64,000 nt of DNA. Origin: Agarilytica sp045430305. Its GTDB lineage: Bacteria > Pseudomonadota > Gammaproteobacteria > Pseudomonadales > Cellvibrionaceae. Shown piece by piece: positions 1 to 9,131 of the stretch; the first letter of the stretch is position 1, and the number at the start of each line of letters is the position of its first letter. The stretch is taken from NCBI GenBank assembly GCA_045430305.1, contig JAILXW010000002.1, positions 310,001 through 374,000 of the forward strand, in the 5' to 3' direction. The notes under the pieces were generated by a model that saw only the letters and a list, made by a program, of their open reading frames with translations, ran no database searches and had not been told where the DNA came from. Position numbers and translations under genes: made by a program.

Positions 1-3000
1 TACCCACCTAACATTGATTACGGTACTACTGGCGAGTTCGTCGCGAAACGTGGTGTAGAGTACGGCCGAACGGCCATATTAATGCCCATTGGGCCGACGC
101 TTATTAATCTGCCCGAAGCGCCAGGCAGTAGCCAGGCCGTGATTGGTGCTGTTCGATATCGCGATACCGCTTGGGACCTATCTGATTTAACAAACCCCAC
201 CTTAATTAGGGAGTTAAGCACTAACGGTGGTATGCCCATCAATGCTCATGCAACCATGGTGCGCTACCACGATGAAGGGCCTCGCCTATTTAAGGGTGCA
301 CACTTTTTTGTGGGCTTTGATCCTGATGGCGCCGATTCGAATGCTCAAGTCTTCGAGCAAACTGGAAGTGATTGGCCGTTTTTACCGAATAACTATGCGA
401 GTCTAACTTCACCTTACTACATGCGTAATTACTGGGAATACGATTTTGATACGGAAGGTGAATTTGCAATACGAGACCCAGGCAGGCCACTTTTTGATAC
501 ATCAAACACGGGGTATTTAGGCGCGCGTGAGAACCGTATAGGCCCGGGTGAGCCAATCGTCCACTGGGATCATTTAGGTAATACCGGTGTTACAGGTTTC
601 TCGTCTTGGCAGGGTAACTTGCTATTAATTGCTTCAGATCAGCAAAGCACTGGTTTGGCGATATACGACACGAGCGGCTACAAAAATGGCGTTGAGCCTC
701 AGCTCTTGAGTGTGTATCAACCGTCTATTGAAGAGCCCAGCGGAAACGTCACCACATTAGGTGGGTATTGGGCTGAGCCATATGGCACGAATAGAATGGT
801 GTGGGCTGCGCGCGCACGCTCTAACCTGATACCCGCACGCTTCTCTCCGGCAATTTTTATTGTTGATTTCAGCAACCCTTCAGAGCCCTACACGAGTTGC
901 CAGATTTTCTTTAATACAGACCCTGCTGATGACTCCGATGGTGATCGCGATAGCAATCCGATGTATGTTTTCTTTCAGGATAATTATGCCTACGTCGATC
1001 ATTTTCGAGTTGATATTGAAGCCTGTGAAGAGGCCTATAGTGATGGCGTTATATCGGATGCAGAATTTGATGAAATTGTTTTCCGGTTTCAAGATCTAGC
1101 TCACGGGTGTGAGGCGAGTCAGTATTTTCGTCCGCTCGGGCAAGTAGGTGTCTTTGGTGGTTACGATTGGTGGGCCACCGATGATGTGAACGAGCAAGGC
1201 ATGTGTTTCTTTGTGACTTCAGATGAGCCCGATACAAACCCGCCGTACGTGGCTGGGCATATTCCTCGCAGCGGGCAAACGAACTACCCTGTGGATGGGT
1301 TTATTCATATACATATTCCTGAGACGCTTCGTTCAGAAACTCTGACAGATGCGATTACGGTCACTAATTTAGGAACGAGTGCTGAAGTTGACGTCAGAAT
1401 GCAACTTAATCATAACGGTGTTATTTCAATTTGGCCTGAAGCGGATTTGACTGAAAATGCCAGCTATGGGGTAGATATTTCCGGCGTACAAGATTTCATG
1501 GGCAATACAATAGCGCCTTATTCTTTTAGCTTTTCCACTGGTAATTCTGCGCCTATTCCAACGGCGACGCCGGTACCAACTCCGACGCCAACGCCCACGC
1601 CCACGCCAACGCCCACGCCCACGCCCACGCCCACGCCCACGCCCACGCCCACGCCAACGCCAACGCCGACGCCAACGCCAACGCCAACACCAACAGATGG
1701 ACCCACGCCAACGCCGACACCTACGGATGTGCCAACGCCAACGCCGACCCCCACACCAACTCCGACGACGTACCCGGAAGGTGTGGCGCCCTCTTATACT
1801 GGTACGCCTTATTATGCGAACCAGAGTCGAGAGATCGCGTGTGAGCCAGAAGTGGAAAACGGCCTCGTTTGGGTGGTGAATACCGACAACGATAGCGTCT
1901 CGATACTTGACCGCAATATCGATGCTGAAACCTATGAGTTAAGTATCGCGTTAACGCGAGAGATTCGACTGGGTTATGAAACGCCAACCTCGGTAACCAA
2001 AGTGGGTGAGGCGTTTGTTGTGACGTATCGAGATGACGACAAGGTGGTTGTGTTTAATCGCTTTGGTGTTCCAACTCGGGTGCTTGATATGGGGCACGGT
2101 AGTCAGCCGGTTGCTTCGGTGTCTGATGGTGATTACTTGTATGTTGCGCTGTACGCCGATGGCGAGATCGCAAAAATCGATGCCTCGACTTGGGAGGTTG
2201 TTTCGCGTTTGGCTGTGGGTTCAACACCTAGAGCTATGGCCTTACGTGACAGTCGTCTATTGGTGACGCGCTTTATATCTGATGCAAACAATGGGCTTGT
2301 TTACGATATTAATACCAATGGCGACATGTCTCTGACACGAAGTATTGAGGTGAACAAAGTGCTCGTGCCTGATGATCTCGATCATGGTCGTGGTGTACCC
2401 AATTATCTATCCAGTATTGTGATTAATGGTGCAGGCACAGAGGCTTACATTACAGCCAACAAGGCAAACATTGATCGTGGTGCATTTAGAAATGGTGTTG
2501 GTCTTGACGATGACAATACGGTTCGTCCGATGATTGCGCGTATTGACCTTGCAAATAACCGTGATGCGAATGTAAACCCTTATGATCGCTTTGGCACAAT
2601 CGATTTAGATAATGGTGCCGACCCGTTTGGTATCACTATGTTGGTCAACCCAGACGTTCGTGTTCATAGTTTGCGTGGTAATAATATTGTGGTGGCGCAA
2701 AATTTAGCGGCCAATCGTTCGGTGCAATTTAACGCTGGCAGTGCTCCAACTGGCATGTGTTCAACCTTGCGATCTCTGTTTGTCAAAAATCAAACCGGTC
2801 GTAGTGTTACCGCAATTGATGTTTCTGATTTCATGGATAACCCCTTTAGTCAGAACCCAGATGCGATGACGGTGTCGGTCGTTAACAATGAAGTGTTAAG
2901 CGGGTCTGAGCTTTTGGGTTTGCAGTTATTTTACGAATCCGCTATTCCAACAATGGGCCAAGAGGGCTACATGGCATGTGCTTCGTGCCATGACGGGGGG

Positions 3001-3684
3001 GCGCACGATGGCATGGTGTGGGATATTTCGAGTCTTGGTGAAGGTTTCCGTAATACGCTCAGTTTACTTGGTACGAGCGGTACTCGATTTGGGTTGCTGC
3101 ATTGGTCTGGTAACTTCGATGAGGTGCAAGATTTTGAGCTCCAAATTGAAGATTTAAACGGTGGTGATGGTTTGATTCCTGGGGATACGTTTACAGGTCA
3201 ATCGCCATTAGAGTTTACCAGCGGTGGGCAAACGGCAGAGCTTGATGCCTTATCCGATTATATTTCGAGTTTGGGTAAGTCGAGCGTGCTTCGTTCTCCG
3301 TATCGAGAATACGATGGTTCTCTGAGTGAGGCAGCGCAACGTGGCAGTGAGATTTATGACAGCGCAGACTGTGCGTCTTGCCACGCTGGTTCTGCTTTCC
3401 GTGACGGGCGTTTTCACGATGTAGGTACGCTAACCGCAGATTCGGGTAGTCGCCTTGGCGGTGAGTTTTCCGCGGTAAGAACGCCAAGTTTGATCATGCT
3501 CTGGGATACGGCGCCATTTTTTCATGATGGCAGTGCAGCGACCCTTGAAGATGTTCTGCTGGTAGGCGACCACATGGTTGACCTAGATGATCAAGAAATT
3601 TCTGATCTTGTCGAGTATTTACTTTCTATTGATCGAGACATGTATATCGGTGATGACGAAACGTTTGTGCCTTTGGCGCAATAG
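1..3684 (+). CDS. Large secreted beta-propeller/diheme cytochrome c peroxidase-like protein (5' partial)
   Basis: The reading frame is open from base 1, so the true start and any signal peptide lie outside the window; 1227 codons are visible. The first ~430 codons look like a repeat-type extracellular region. Codons ~410-515 resemble a bacterial Ig-like (SbsA/Big_5) domain. Codons ~520-590 are an almost pure Thr-Pro linker. Codons ~610-900 look like a YVTN-type beta-propeller. The C-terminus carries two CASCH haem c motifs (codons 993-997 and 1124-1128) and a TAPFFHDGSAATLEDV segment typical of the MauG/diheme cytochrome c peroxidase family. Such proteins act in the periplasm or outside the cell, passing electrons to peroxide or modifying substrates; the actual substrate here is unknown. 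The domain pairing is seen directly, the function is inferred. It precedes the polysaccharide locus but is separated from it by 241 bases and is not clearly part of it. Confidence 0.8.
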   Translation, partial: YPPNIDYGTTGEFVAKRGVEYGRTAILMPIGPTLINLPEAPGSSQAVIGAVRYRDTAWDLSDLTNPTLIRELSTNGGMPINAHATMVRYHDEGPRLFKGAHFFVGFDPDGADSNAQVFEQTGSDWPFLPNNYASLTSPYYMRNYWEYDFDTEGEFAIRDPGRPLFDTSNTGYLGARENRIGPGEPIVHWDHLGNTGVTGFSSWQGNLLLIASDQQSTGLAIYDTSGYKNGVEPQLLSVYQPSIEEPSGNVTTLGGYWAEPYGTNRMVWAARARSNLIPARFSPAIFIVDFSNPSEPYTSCQIFFNTDPADDSDGDRDSNPMYVFFQDNYAYVDHFRVDIEACEEAYSDGVISDAEFDEIVFRFQDLAHGCEASQYFRPLGQVGVFGGYDWWATDDVNEQGMCFFVTSDEPDTNPPYVAGHIPRSGQTNYPVDGFIHIHIPETLRSETLTDAITVTNLGTSAEVDVRMQLNHNGVISIWPEADLTENASYGVDISGVQDFMGNTIAPYSFSFSTGNSAPIPTATPVPTPTPTPTPTPTPTPTPTPTPTPTPTPTPTPTPTPTPTPTDGPTPTPTPTDVPTPTPTPTPTPTTYPEGVAPSYTGTPYYANQSREIACEPEVENGLVWVVNTDNDSVSILDRNIDAETYELSIALTREIRLGYETPTSVTKVGEAFVVTYRDDDKVVVFNRFGVPTRVLDMGHGSQPVASVSDGDYLYVALYADGEIAKIDASTWEVVSRLAVGSTPRAMALRDSRLLVTRFISDANNGLVYDINTNGDMSLTRSIEVNKVLVPDDLDHGRGVPNYLSSIVINGAGTEAYITANKANIDRGAFRNGVGLDDDNTVRPMIARIDLANNRDANVNPYDRFGTIDLDNGADPFGITMLVNPDVRVHSLRGNNIVVAQNLAANRSVQFNAGSAPTGMCSTLRSLFVKNQTGRSVTAIDVSDFMDNPFSQNPDAMTVSVVNNEVLSGSELLGLQLFYESAIPTMGQEGYMACASCHDGGAHDGMVWDISSLGEGFRNTLSLLGTSGTRFGLLHWSGNFDEVQDFELQIEDLNGGDGLIPGDTFTGQSPLEFTSGGQTAELDALSDYISSLGKSSVLRSPYREYDGSLSEAAQRGSEIYDSADCASCHAGSAFRDGRFHDVGTLTADSGSRLGGEFSAVRTPSLIMLWDTAPFFHDGSAATLEDVLLVGDHMVDLDDQEISDLVEYLLSIDRDMYIGDDETFVPLAQ
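1574..1766 (+). repeat. In-frame 6-bp tandem repeat coding for a Thr-Pro linker
   Basis: About thirty copies of the hexamer ACGCCM (M = A or C) with a few interruptions encode alternating Thr-Pro. Similar PT linkers join domains in secreted enzymes of polysaccharide-degrading marine bacteria. Because the unit is 6 bases, slippage changes linker length without breaking the frame. Confidence 0.9.
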
Positions 3685-3925
3685 ATCGTAATCTGATCAA
3701 GCACTATCTAAAGAGCCACTCTGCGCCTGTATTGGGCGCTCATATGTTTTACCTCTTCCCTAGGGTTCCTTGGCGTCTGAGCTGAGGAACTTCTCCCATA
3801 ATACTTGCGAAAAGCGCGCATTCCGATTAATGTGAAACTCACGTTTTAGGGGCATATCAGCGCAGTGTTTATAAGCTGTGCGTAGTGAAAACCGTGTGCC
3901 TTTTATTTCTTATCGGTAATTATTT

Positions 3926-4891
3926 ATGGATCAATCAGAAACTCATGAAGCAACGCCAACACCGTTTTTTTTAGTCGGTGCGGTGCGGTCGGGCACAACG
4001 TTACTGCGTTTGATGCTGGGGCATCACCCTGAGATATGTCTATGCGAAGAAATGGAGTACGTTGCTCCTTATATTCCCCAGTTTTTGAATTCTGACCAAG
4101 GTCTGGAGCCTTATCGTGAGGCGCTTAGTATAGACAAGGGTTTTCGTCTGTCAGGCTATGAGCTTCTCGATAGTGATAACTTCGAAGAAGTTGTTACAGG
4201 TTTTTTTCGACAAAGAATGCAGCAAGATCAAAAACCGTTGGTGGGCTCGGTTGTGCATCACGATTTTGAAAACCTGACTCAACTTTGGCCGAATGCCAAG
4301 TTTATGTACTTATCTCGCGACCCGCGAGATGTGGCGCGTTCAAGTGTGAAAATGGGATGGCATGGCAGTGCGTGGGGCGGCGCTAGTATTTGGGAAACGG
4401 CTTACGATTCTTGGGTCTCATTAAAAAAACAATTGCCTGAATCGCAATTGATGGAGGTTCCTTATCCCAAACTAGTAGCGGAACCAGAGCAAGAGCTTGA
4501 GCGTATATGTGAGTTTCTTGGCGTATCCTTTACTCCAGAAATGATGGAAATTGATAAAGACACAACATATTCGAAGCCAAATCCAAAAGCGGCACGTTCG
4601 TGGCGCGATTCAGCATCGAAAGCCGAAGTTAGGCAAGTAGAAGCGCGGGTAAGGGATAAGCTGCAAGAAGCTGGTTTTGAATTGAGCGAATATCCACCAT
4701 TAAGTGTGAGTGGGCTAAACTTAACGCTAATAGAGCTAAGTGATCTTGTGAATAGAGTGTTATTTCGTTGTAAGCGATATGGCTTTACGCTTTGGCTTTC
4801 TAATGTCTTGGCTCCGAGGTTAGGCTTAAAAGATTGGAATAAAAAAGTAAAAATGCAAATTCAAGCAATTGAAATTCAACACCATAAATAA
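3926..4891 (+). CDS. PAPS-dependent sulfotransferase
   Basis: A 321-aa sulfotransferase that should move a sulfuryl group from PAPS to a hydroxyl or amine of a glycan or other acceptor. Two family signatures are present: the 5'-phosphosulfate-binding loop GAVRSGTTLL near residues 18-27, and the 3'-phosphate-binding segment LSRDPRDVARSSVK near residues 128-141. There is no signal peptide, so a cytoplasmic enzyme is expected. The next gene, 15 bases downstream, is APS kinase, which makes the donor PAPS, so the two likely form one unit. The genes that follow build a surface polysaccharide, suggesting that a sugar precursor or the repeat unit is sulfated. The acceptor cannot be read from sequence. 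The ATG start has only a weak ribosome-binding site. Confidence 0.87.
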   Translation: MDQSETHEATPTPFFLVGAVRSGTTLLRLMLGHHPEICLCEEMEYVAPYIPQFLNSDQGLEPYREALSIDKGFRLSGYELLDSDNFEEVVTGFFRQRMQQDQKPLVGSVVHHDFENLTQLWPNAKFMYLSRDPRDVARSSVKMGWHGSAWGGASIWETAYDSWVSLKKQLPESQLMEVPYPKLVAEPEQELERICEFLGVSFTPEMMEIDKDTTYSKPNPKAARSWRDSASKAEVRQVEARVRDKLQEAGFELSEYPPLSVSGLNLTLIELSDLVNRVLFRCKRYGFTLWLSNVLAPRLGLKDWNKKVKMQIQAIEIQHHK

Positions 4892-4906
4892 CCAATGGTT
4901 TAAACG

Positions 4907-5512
4907 ATGAAAAGTAGCAACGCTGTTTGGCATGAGTCCACGGTAACTCGCACCTCGCGAAATATTAAAAACAAACACAATAGTGCAGTACTCTGGTTTA
5001 CCGGCTTATCTGGTGCCGGAAAGTCTACTTTGGCGCACGAAGTTGAGCAGCGACTTTTTGAAAAAGGCTGCAATACCTTTGTTCTAGATGGCGATAACGT
5101 GCGTCACGGCTTGTGTGGTGATCTTGGGTTTAACGATGAAGATCGAGTTGAAAATATTCGTCGTGTAGGTGAAATTTCTAAATTGTTTCTTGAAGCTGGC
5201 GTATTAACGCTTACCGCTTTTATTTCTCCTTTTCGTTCTGACCGCCAACGCGTTCGCAATATTTTGCCGCATGGCGACTTTATAGAGATTTATTGTAATT
5301 GCGACTTAGAGGTGTGTGAAGATCGCGATGTGAAAGGCTTGTACAAGCGTGCGCGAGCAGGCGAGATTCCGCATTTTACAGGCATTAGTTCACCTTACGA
5401 GGCGCCGTCAAAACCAGAGCTTACCGTTAATACGGGCAGTGATTCGCTAGAGCACTGTGCAAATCAGATAATAGACTTCTTAACTGAGCGCGGCATATTT
5501 AACCCAGAATAA
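4907..5512 (+). CDS. cysC: Adenylylsulfate kinase (APS kinase)
   Basis: A 201-aa kinase that phosphorylates adenosine 5'-phosphosulfate to PAPS with ATP. The P-loop GLSGAGKST lies at residues 33-41, followed by the family motifs LDGDNVRHGL and FISPFRSDR, the latter holding the conserved serine. Length is usual for a stand-alone CysC. It is not next to cysD/cysN as in assimilatory sulfate clusters but sits between a sulfotransferase and sugar-modifying genes, so a dedicated PAPS supply for glycan sulfation is the likely role (inference from context). Confidence 0.95.
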   Translation: MKSSNAVWHESTVTRTSRNIKNKHNSAVLWFTGLSGAGKSTLAHEVEQRLFEKGCNTFVLDGDNVRHGLCGDLGFNDEDRVENIRRVGEISKLFLEAGVLTLTAFISPFRSDRQRVRNILPHGDFIEIYCNCDLEVCEDRDVKGLYKRARAGEIPHFTGISSPYEAPSKPELTVNTGSDSLEHCANQIIDFLTERGIFNPE

Positions 5513-5645
5513 GTCGATGCTTATTAAGTTGTTGGTTCTTTCTGTTTAGTGGCTAAAGCTTAATGTCTGCGTTCAGACCTCCCCTTCCTTGAAAATAAAA
5601 TATTCAGTTGAAACAAATCTGTTCACGAGCGTTGAGAAAAACATT

Positions 5646-6593
5646 ATGAAAATCGCAATTACCGGCGCGAGTGGGTTTATTGGGCGTCATGTTGTCGCTG
5701 CTGCGGTGGCGCAGGGTTTTCAGGTGTTGGCAATCGTGAGAAGTACGCCGCTGTCTGAGTGGGGGGGAGATCCTCATATTGAAACTCAGTGTTTTGACTT
5801 GTCAGTAGACGAAAAGCAAAACCTCGATAATTTGGCGGGTGCGTTTGAGGGTTGCGATGTTGTGATCCATTTGGCCGCGGTTATGCAAGGCCCGAATCAA
5901 TTTCACGATACAATGCATGCAACCAAAAATGTATTGCGAGCGATGGACGTCGCTGGTGTTAAAAAGTTCGTTGCTCTAAGCAGTATTTCTATTTTGGATT
6001 ATCCGCGATGCAATGCTAATGCGCAGGTTGATGAGACGTGTGCTGCGAACGCTTTAGATAAAGAACTTGGCCCCTACGCCTATATGAAACGTGCGCAAGA
6101 AGCCATGTGCCGCCGCTGGCAAAGCCGAGAAGATGAAACAAATAAACTTGTAGTACTGCGCCCAGGGTTGGTGTTTGATGAAAACAACTTGTCTGATGCG
6201 CATGTCGGCTTTAAGTTTTTGGCAAGCCTTCACGTTGGCGAGGTGCCAGTGGTCTCGGTGCAAGGTGTTGCTCGGGCCTGTGTTGCGGCGGCTGTAACAG
6301 AAGCGGCAGAAGGTGAAACTGTTCATTTGCTAAATGATAAATTGCCAAAGCAAGCAGAATATATTTCGGCGTTGCAATCTAAAGGCGTGCTGGCAAAACG
6401 TATAGGTGTGCCGTGGGGCTTGTATAATGTAATTACCACTGTATTACGTATGCCGCTGAGCTTTATTGGTAAAGTGCCAGATGGGTTGCGAAAAAATAGT
6501 GTGCACGCCCGTCAGAAGCCCTTGCGGTTTAGCAATGAAAAAGCCAAAAAATTATTGGGCTGGCAACCAAGCGTCTCTTTAAATACACATTAA
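5646..6593 (+). CDS. NAD-dependent epimerase/dehydratase (extended SDR)
   Basis: The 315-aa protein starts with the Rossmann signature TGASGFIGRHV and is an extended short-chain dehydrogenase of the UDP-sugar epimerase/dehydratase kind. A serine-containing strand (VALSSISIL) and a YAYMKRAQE segment that supplies the Tyr-x-x-x-Lys pair are visible. The substrate is probably a nucleotide sugar. The ATG at 5646 was chosen because the Rossmann motif follows at once; a TTG at 5589 would add 19 residues unlike the family. It is co-directional with its neighbours and part of the polysaccharide locus. Confidence 0.83.
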   Translation: MKIAITGASGFIGRHVVAAAVAQGFQVLAIVRSTPLSEWGGDPHIETQCFDLSVDEKQNLDNLAGAFEGCDVVIHLAAVMQGPNQFHDTMHATKNVLRAMDVAGVKKFVALSSISILDYPRCNANAQVDETCAANALDKELGPYAYMKRAQEAMCRRWQSREDETNKLVVLRPGLVFDENNLSDAHVGFKFLASLHVGEVPVVSVQGVARACVAAAVTEAAEGETVHLLNDKLPKQAEYISALQSKGVLAKRIGVPWGLYNVITTVLRMPLSFIGKVPDGLRKNSVHARQKPLRFSNEKAKKLLGWQPSVSLNTH

Positions 6594-6625
6594 TAACTGA
6601 TCACAGAAGCGAAGCAAACCCAGCT

Positions 6626-7822
6626 ATGCGAATTGCCTACTTTACCAATACCTACCCAAGAGCCACAGACACCTTTATTCGCCGAGAAGTGATTGGTTTG
6701 CGGCAGCGAGGCTTTGATGTGCTGACATATTCAGTGCGTCAAACTGGGGCTGATCACAATGTTGACGAAGAAGTTAAGCAAGAAAAGGCTAACACTAAGT
6801 ATATTTTACCTATTAGCCCGATCGGGCTACTGCTTTTATCCTTCAAAATGTTTTTTGCGAATCCAGTGCGTTTCATTGCGACTAAATGGCTAGCGTTTAA
6901 AACAATGCGCCCGGGTATCAAGGGGTACTTCTTGCAGGTGGCTTACTTACTCGAAGCGGTGGCGCTCGCCAAGATGTTGCAAGATGATAAGGTCGAACAT
7001 TTACACAACCATTTGGGTGATAACAGCGGTAATGTCACACTGTTTGCGGCCAAGTTGGCGGGTATTCCCTACAGTATTAGCATTCATGGGCCGCATATTT
7101 TTTTCGATGGTTTGTATTGGGCGCTAGATAAAAAAACGGAGCACGCTAAATTCATTTCTTGTATTGGTCACTTTTGTACCAGCCAAATGATGTTGTATGC
7201 AGACAAGGCGTATTGGTCAAAATTCAAAATCGTTCGATGTGGCGTTGATCTTAATCGGCTTGCTTATCGTGAACCTACCGGAAAGGCACAAAAGCTTGTG
7301 TATGTTGGTCGCTTAGATGCAGAAAAAGGTGTGCCGATTCTTTTTGAAAGTTTGGCCGAGCTTAAACGCCGAGAAGTTGATGTAAGTTTAACTTTGTTGG
7401 GCGATGGGCAAGATCGTGGTTTTTTGGAGAATCTTGCCGTTGAAATGCATATTGACGATAGAGTTGAGTTTAAAGGTTTTGTTGATCAAAGCACCATTGC
7501 AGCAACGCTGAACGAAAGTGATATCTTTGTATTGCCAAGTTTTGCAGAGGGTATTCCAGTGTCATTAATGGAGGCAATGGCGATAGGTATTCCAGTGATT
7601 GCTACCTATGTGGGTGGTGTTGCTGAACTTGTGATCGATGGCGAGACTGGGCAGGTGGTTTACCCTTCAGACAAAATGGGTTTGGCGGATGCTATACAGC
7701 GCTACGCTGAAGATCAAAAGTATTGCCTAGAGGTTTCTCGCAGCGCTCGTAAAAAAGTTGAAAATGAATTCAATATCGAAGATCAAGTTGACAAACTTGC
7801 GCAGCATTTTTCTGCCAAATAA
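6626..7822 (+). CDS. GT4-family glycosyltransferase
   Basis: A 398-aa retaining glycosyltransferase of GT-B fold, family GT4. The N-terminal domain begins MRIAYFTNTYPRATDTFIRRE, as in many GT4 enzymes of exopolysaccharide loci. The nucleotide-sugar half begins at about residue 225 (YVGRLDAEKG). The E-x7-E type motif is present near residues 308-316 (EGIPVSLMEAM), followed by PVIATYVGGVAELV. There is no signal peptide or membrane segment, so it acts at the inner face of the membrane. It is the only glycosyltransferase seen here, so the rest of the assembly line must be encoded elsewhere, probably upstream or at another locus. Confidence 0.9.
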   Translation: MRIAYFTNTYPRATDTFIRREVIGLRQRGFDVLTYSVRQTGADHNVDEEVKQEKANTKYILPISPIGLLLLSFKMFFANPVRFIATKWLAFKTMRPGIKGYFLQVAYLLEAVALAKMLQDDKVEHLHNHLGDNSGNVTLFAAKLAGIPYSISIHGPHIFFDGLYWALDKKTEHAKFISCIGHFCTSQMMLYADKAYWSKFKIVRCGVDLNRLAYREPTGKAQKLVYVGRLDAEKGVPILFESLAELKRREVDVSLTLLGDGQDRGFLENLAVEMHIDDRVEFKGFVDQSTIAATLNESDIFVLPSFAEGIPVSLMEAMAIGIPVIATYVGGVAELVIDGETGQVVYPSDKMGLADAIQRYAEDQKYCLEVSRSARKKVENEFNIEDQVDKLAQHFSAK

Positions 7823-7851
7823 TAGATTCTGTTAATTAAAAGAGACGCCCT

Positions 7852-8961
7852 ATGCCCATCGGAATAGCTCTAGTCGGTTGTGGTTTTGTTGCCGATTATT
7901 ACATGGCGACTATTGACGCGTATCCCAATTTAGATATTGTTGGTGTCTTTGACCTTGATGCCGATCGCCTTAAAACCTTTAGTGAGTTTTATTCGCTACA
8001 AACTTTCCCCTCGCTAGAAGATCTACTTGCTTCTCCGAATGTACAAGTTGTATTAAACCTTACAGATCCGCGTTCGCACTACGGGGTGTCAAAGCAGTGC
8101 TTGATGGCAGACAAACACGTATACAGTGAAAAGCCGATTGCGATGGAGTTTGAGTCTGCACGTGAGTTGGTTGATCTTGCCAAGTCGCGAAATTTACACA
8201 TATCTAGCGCGCCTTGTAGTGTATTAGGTAAGGCGGCGAAAACTTTATCTCATGCAGTTAAAGAGAAGGTGTGTGGCAATGTAAAACTAGTGTATGCCGA
8301 GCTTGATGATGGCCTTGTACATAAAATGGCGTACAAAAAATGGCTTAGCCTTTCTGGGGCGCCCTGGCCTTATCGCGATGAATTCGAAGTCGGCTGTACG
8401 CTCGAACATGCTGGCTACTATTTGGCCTGGTTGATCGAAATGTTTGGCCCTGTGAAAAGTGTGACGGCTTTTTCTGATTGTGTGATCCCTGAAAAAGTTG
8501 AGCCGGAACCACCGTTGTCTCCACCAGACGCGGCGGATATTTCTTTTGGTATTCTCAAATTTGAATCGGGCGTGGTTGTGCGACTAAGTACAACAATCGT
8601 GGCGCCGCATGATCATTCAATACGAATTTTTGGCGATAACGGTGTGCTCTATCTCGATGAGTGCTGGGACAACGACGATAAAGTCTATTTTAGAAAGCTA
8701 ATGCGAATTCGCCGAAAAACTTTTTTGTCACCTTTGAAAAAAACTATAAAAGCGCCGTATGATATTCAAGTAAATAAGGTGGATAGAGGCAATACCAAAA
8801 TGGACTTTTTACTTGGCGTACAAGCGCTTGCTGATGCCATCGCGAAGGGTGAACACAACTTGATGAATGCGGAGTTCTCACTGCATGTGAATGAGGTGGC
8901 TTTAGCTTTGCAATATGCAGGCGATGCGGCAAACACTTACTTCACTAAAAGCCGCTTCTAG
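7852..8961 (+). CDS. Gfo/Idh/MocA-family oxidoreductase
   Basis: A 369-aa NAD(P)-dependent sugar oxidoreductase. The N-terminal Rossmann fold has IALVGCGFVADYY at residues 4-16, and the family motif SEKPIA lies near residue 92 with the conserved Glu-Lys-Pro. The remaining C-terminal domain is of Gfo/Idh/MocA alpha/beta type. In polysaccharide loci these enzymes oxidise or reduce nucleotide-linked sugars, for instance at C3 before transamination, but no aminotransferase is seen nearby, so the exact reaction is open. It starts 29 bases after the glycosyltransferase with an AGAG-type ribosome-binding site and is likely co-transcribed. Confidence 0.85.
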   Translation: MPIGIALVGCGFVADYYMATIDAYPNLDIVGVFDLDADRLKTFSEFYSLQTFPSLEDLLASPNVQVVLNLTDPRSHYGVSKQCLMADKHVYSEKPIAMEFESARELVDLAKSRNLHISSAPCSVLGKAAKTLSHAVKEKVCGNVKLVYAELDDGLVHKMAYKKWLSLSGAPWPYRDEFEVGCTLEHAGYYLAWLIEMFGPVKSVTAFSDCVIPEKVEPEPPLSPPDAADISFGILKFESGVVVRLSTTIVAPHDHSIRIFGDNGVLYLDECWDNDDKVYFRKLMRIRRKTFLSPLKKTIKAPYDIQVNKVDRGNTKMDFLLGVQALADAIAKGEHNLMNAEFSLHVNEVALALQYAGDAANTYFTKSRF

Positions 8962-9057
8962 ATCTGTAGGCCTTGGCGCAGCCCGAATGGAATAGGGCTA
9001 ATGGTAAAGCCTTAGTCAAGAGTGCTCTTAAAGGCGCATATTGCAGTCTATATCCGT

Positions 9058-9063
9058 TATAAT
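9058..9063 (+). promoter_or_regulatory. Candidate -10 element upstream of the flippase gene
   Basis: A perfect TATAAT lies 69 bases before the chosen ATG, in the 170-base gap after the oxidoreductase gene. No good -35 hexamer is visible at 16-18 bases, so this is only a candidate internal promoter of the locus. Confidence 0.3.
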
Positions 9064-9131
9064 GCGTGGGGATATCCAGCATATTTCCTACCCTCCTTCC
9101 CAGCTTGATTGTTGACCTAACTGGCATCTTA

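Noticed and set aside
1518..1754. Minus-strand frame coding for a Gly-Val repeat
   Set aside because: It is only the antisense of the hexamer repeat that encodes the Thr-Pro linker of a well-supported gene.
1574..1766. Tandem repeats as a possible CRISPR array
   Set aside because: The unit is 6 bases with no spacers, and it is in frame within a coding region.
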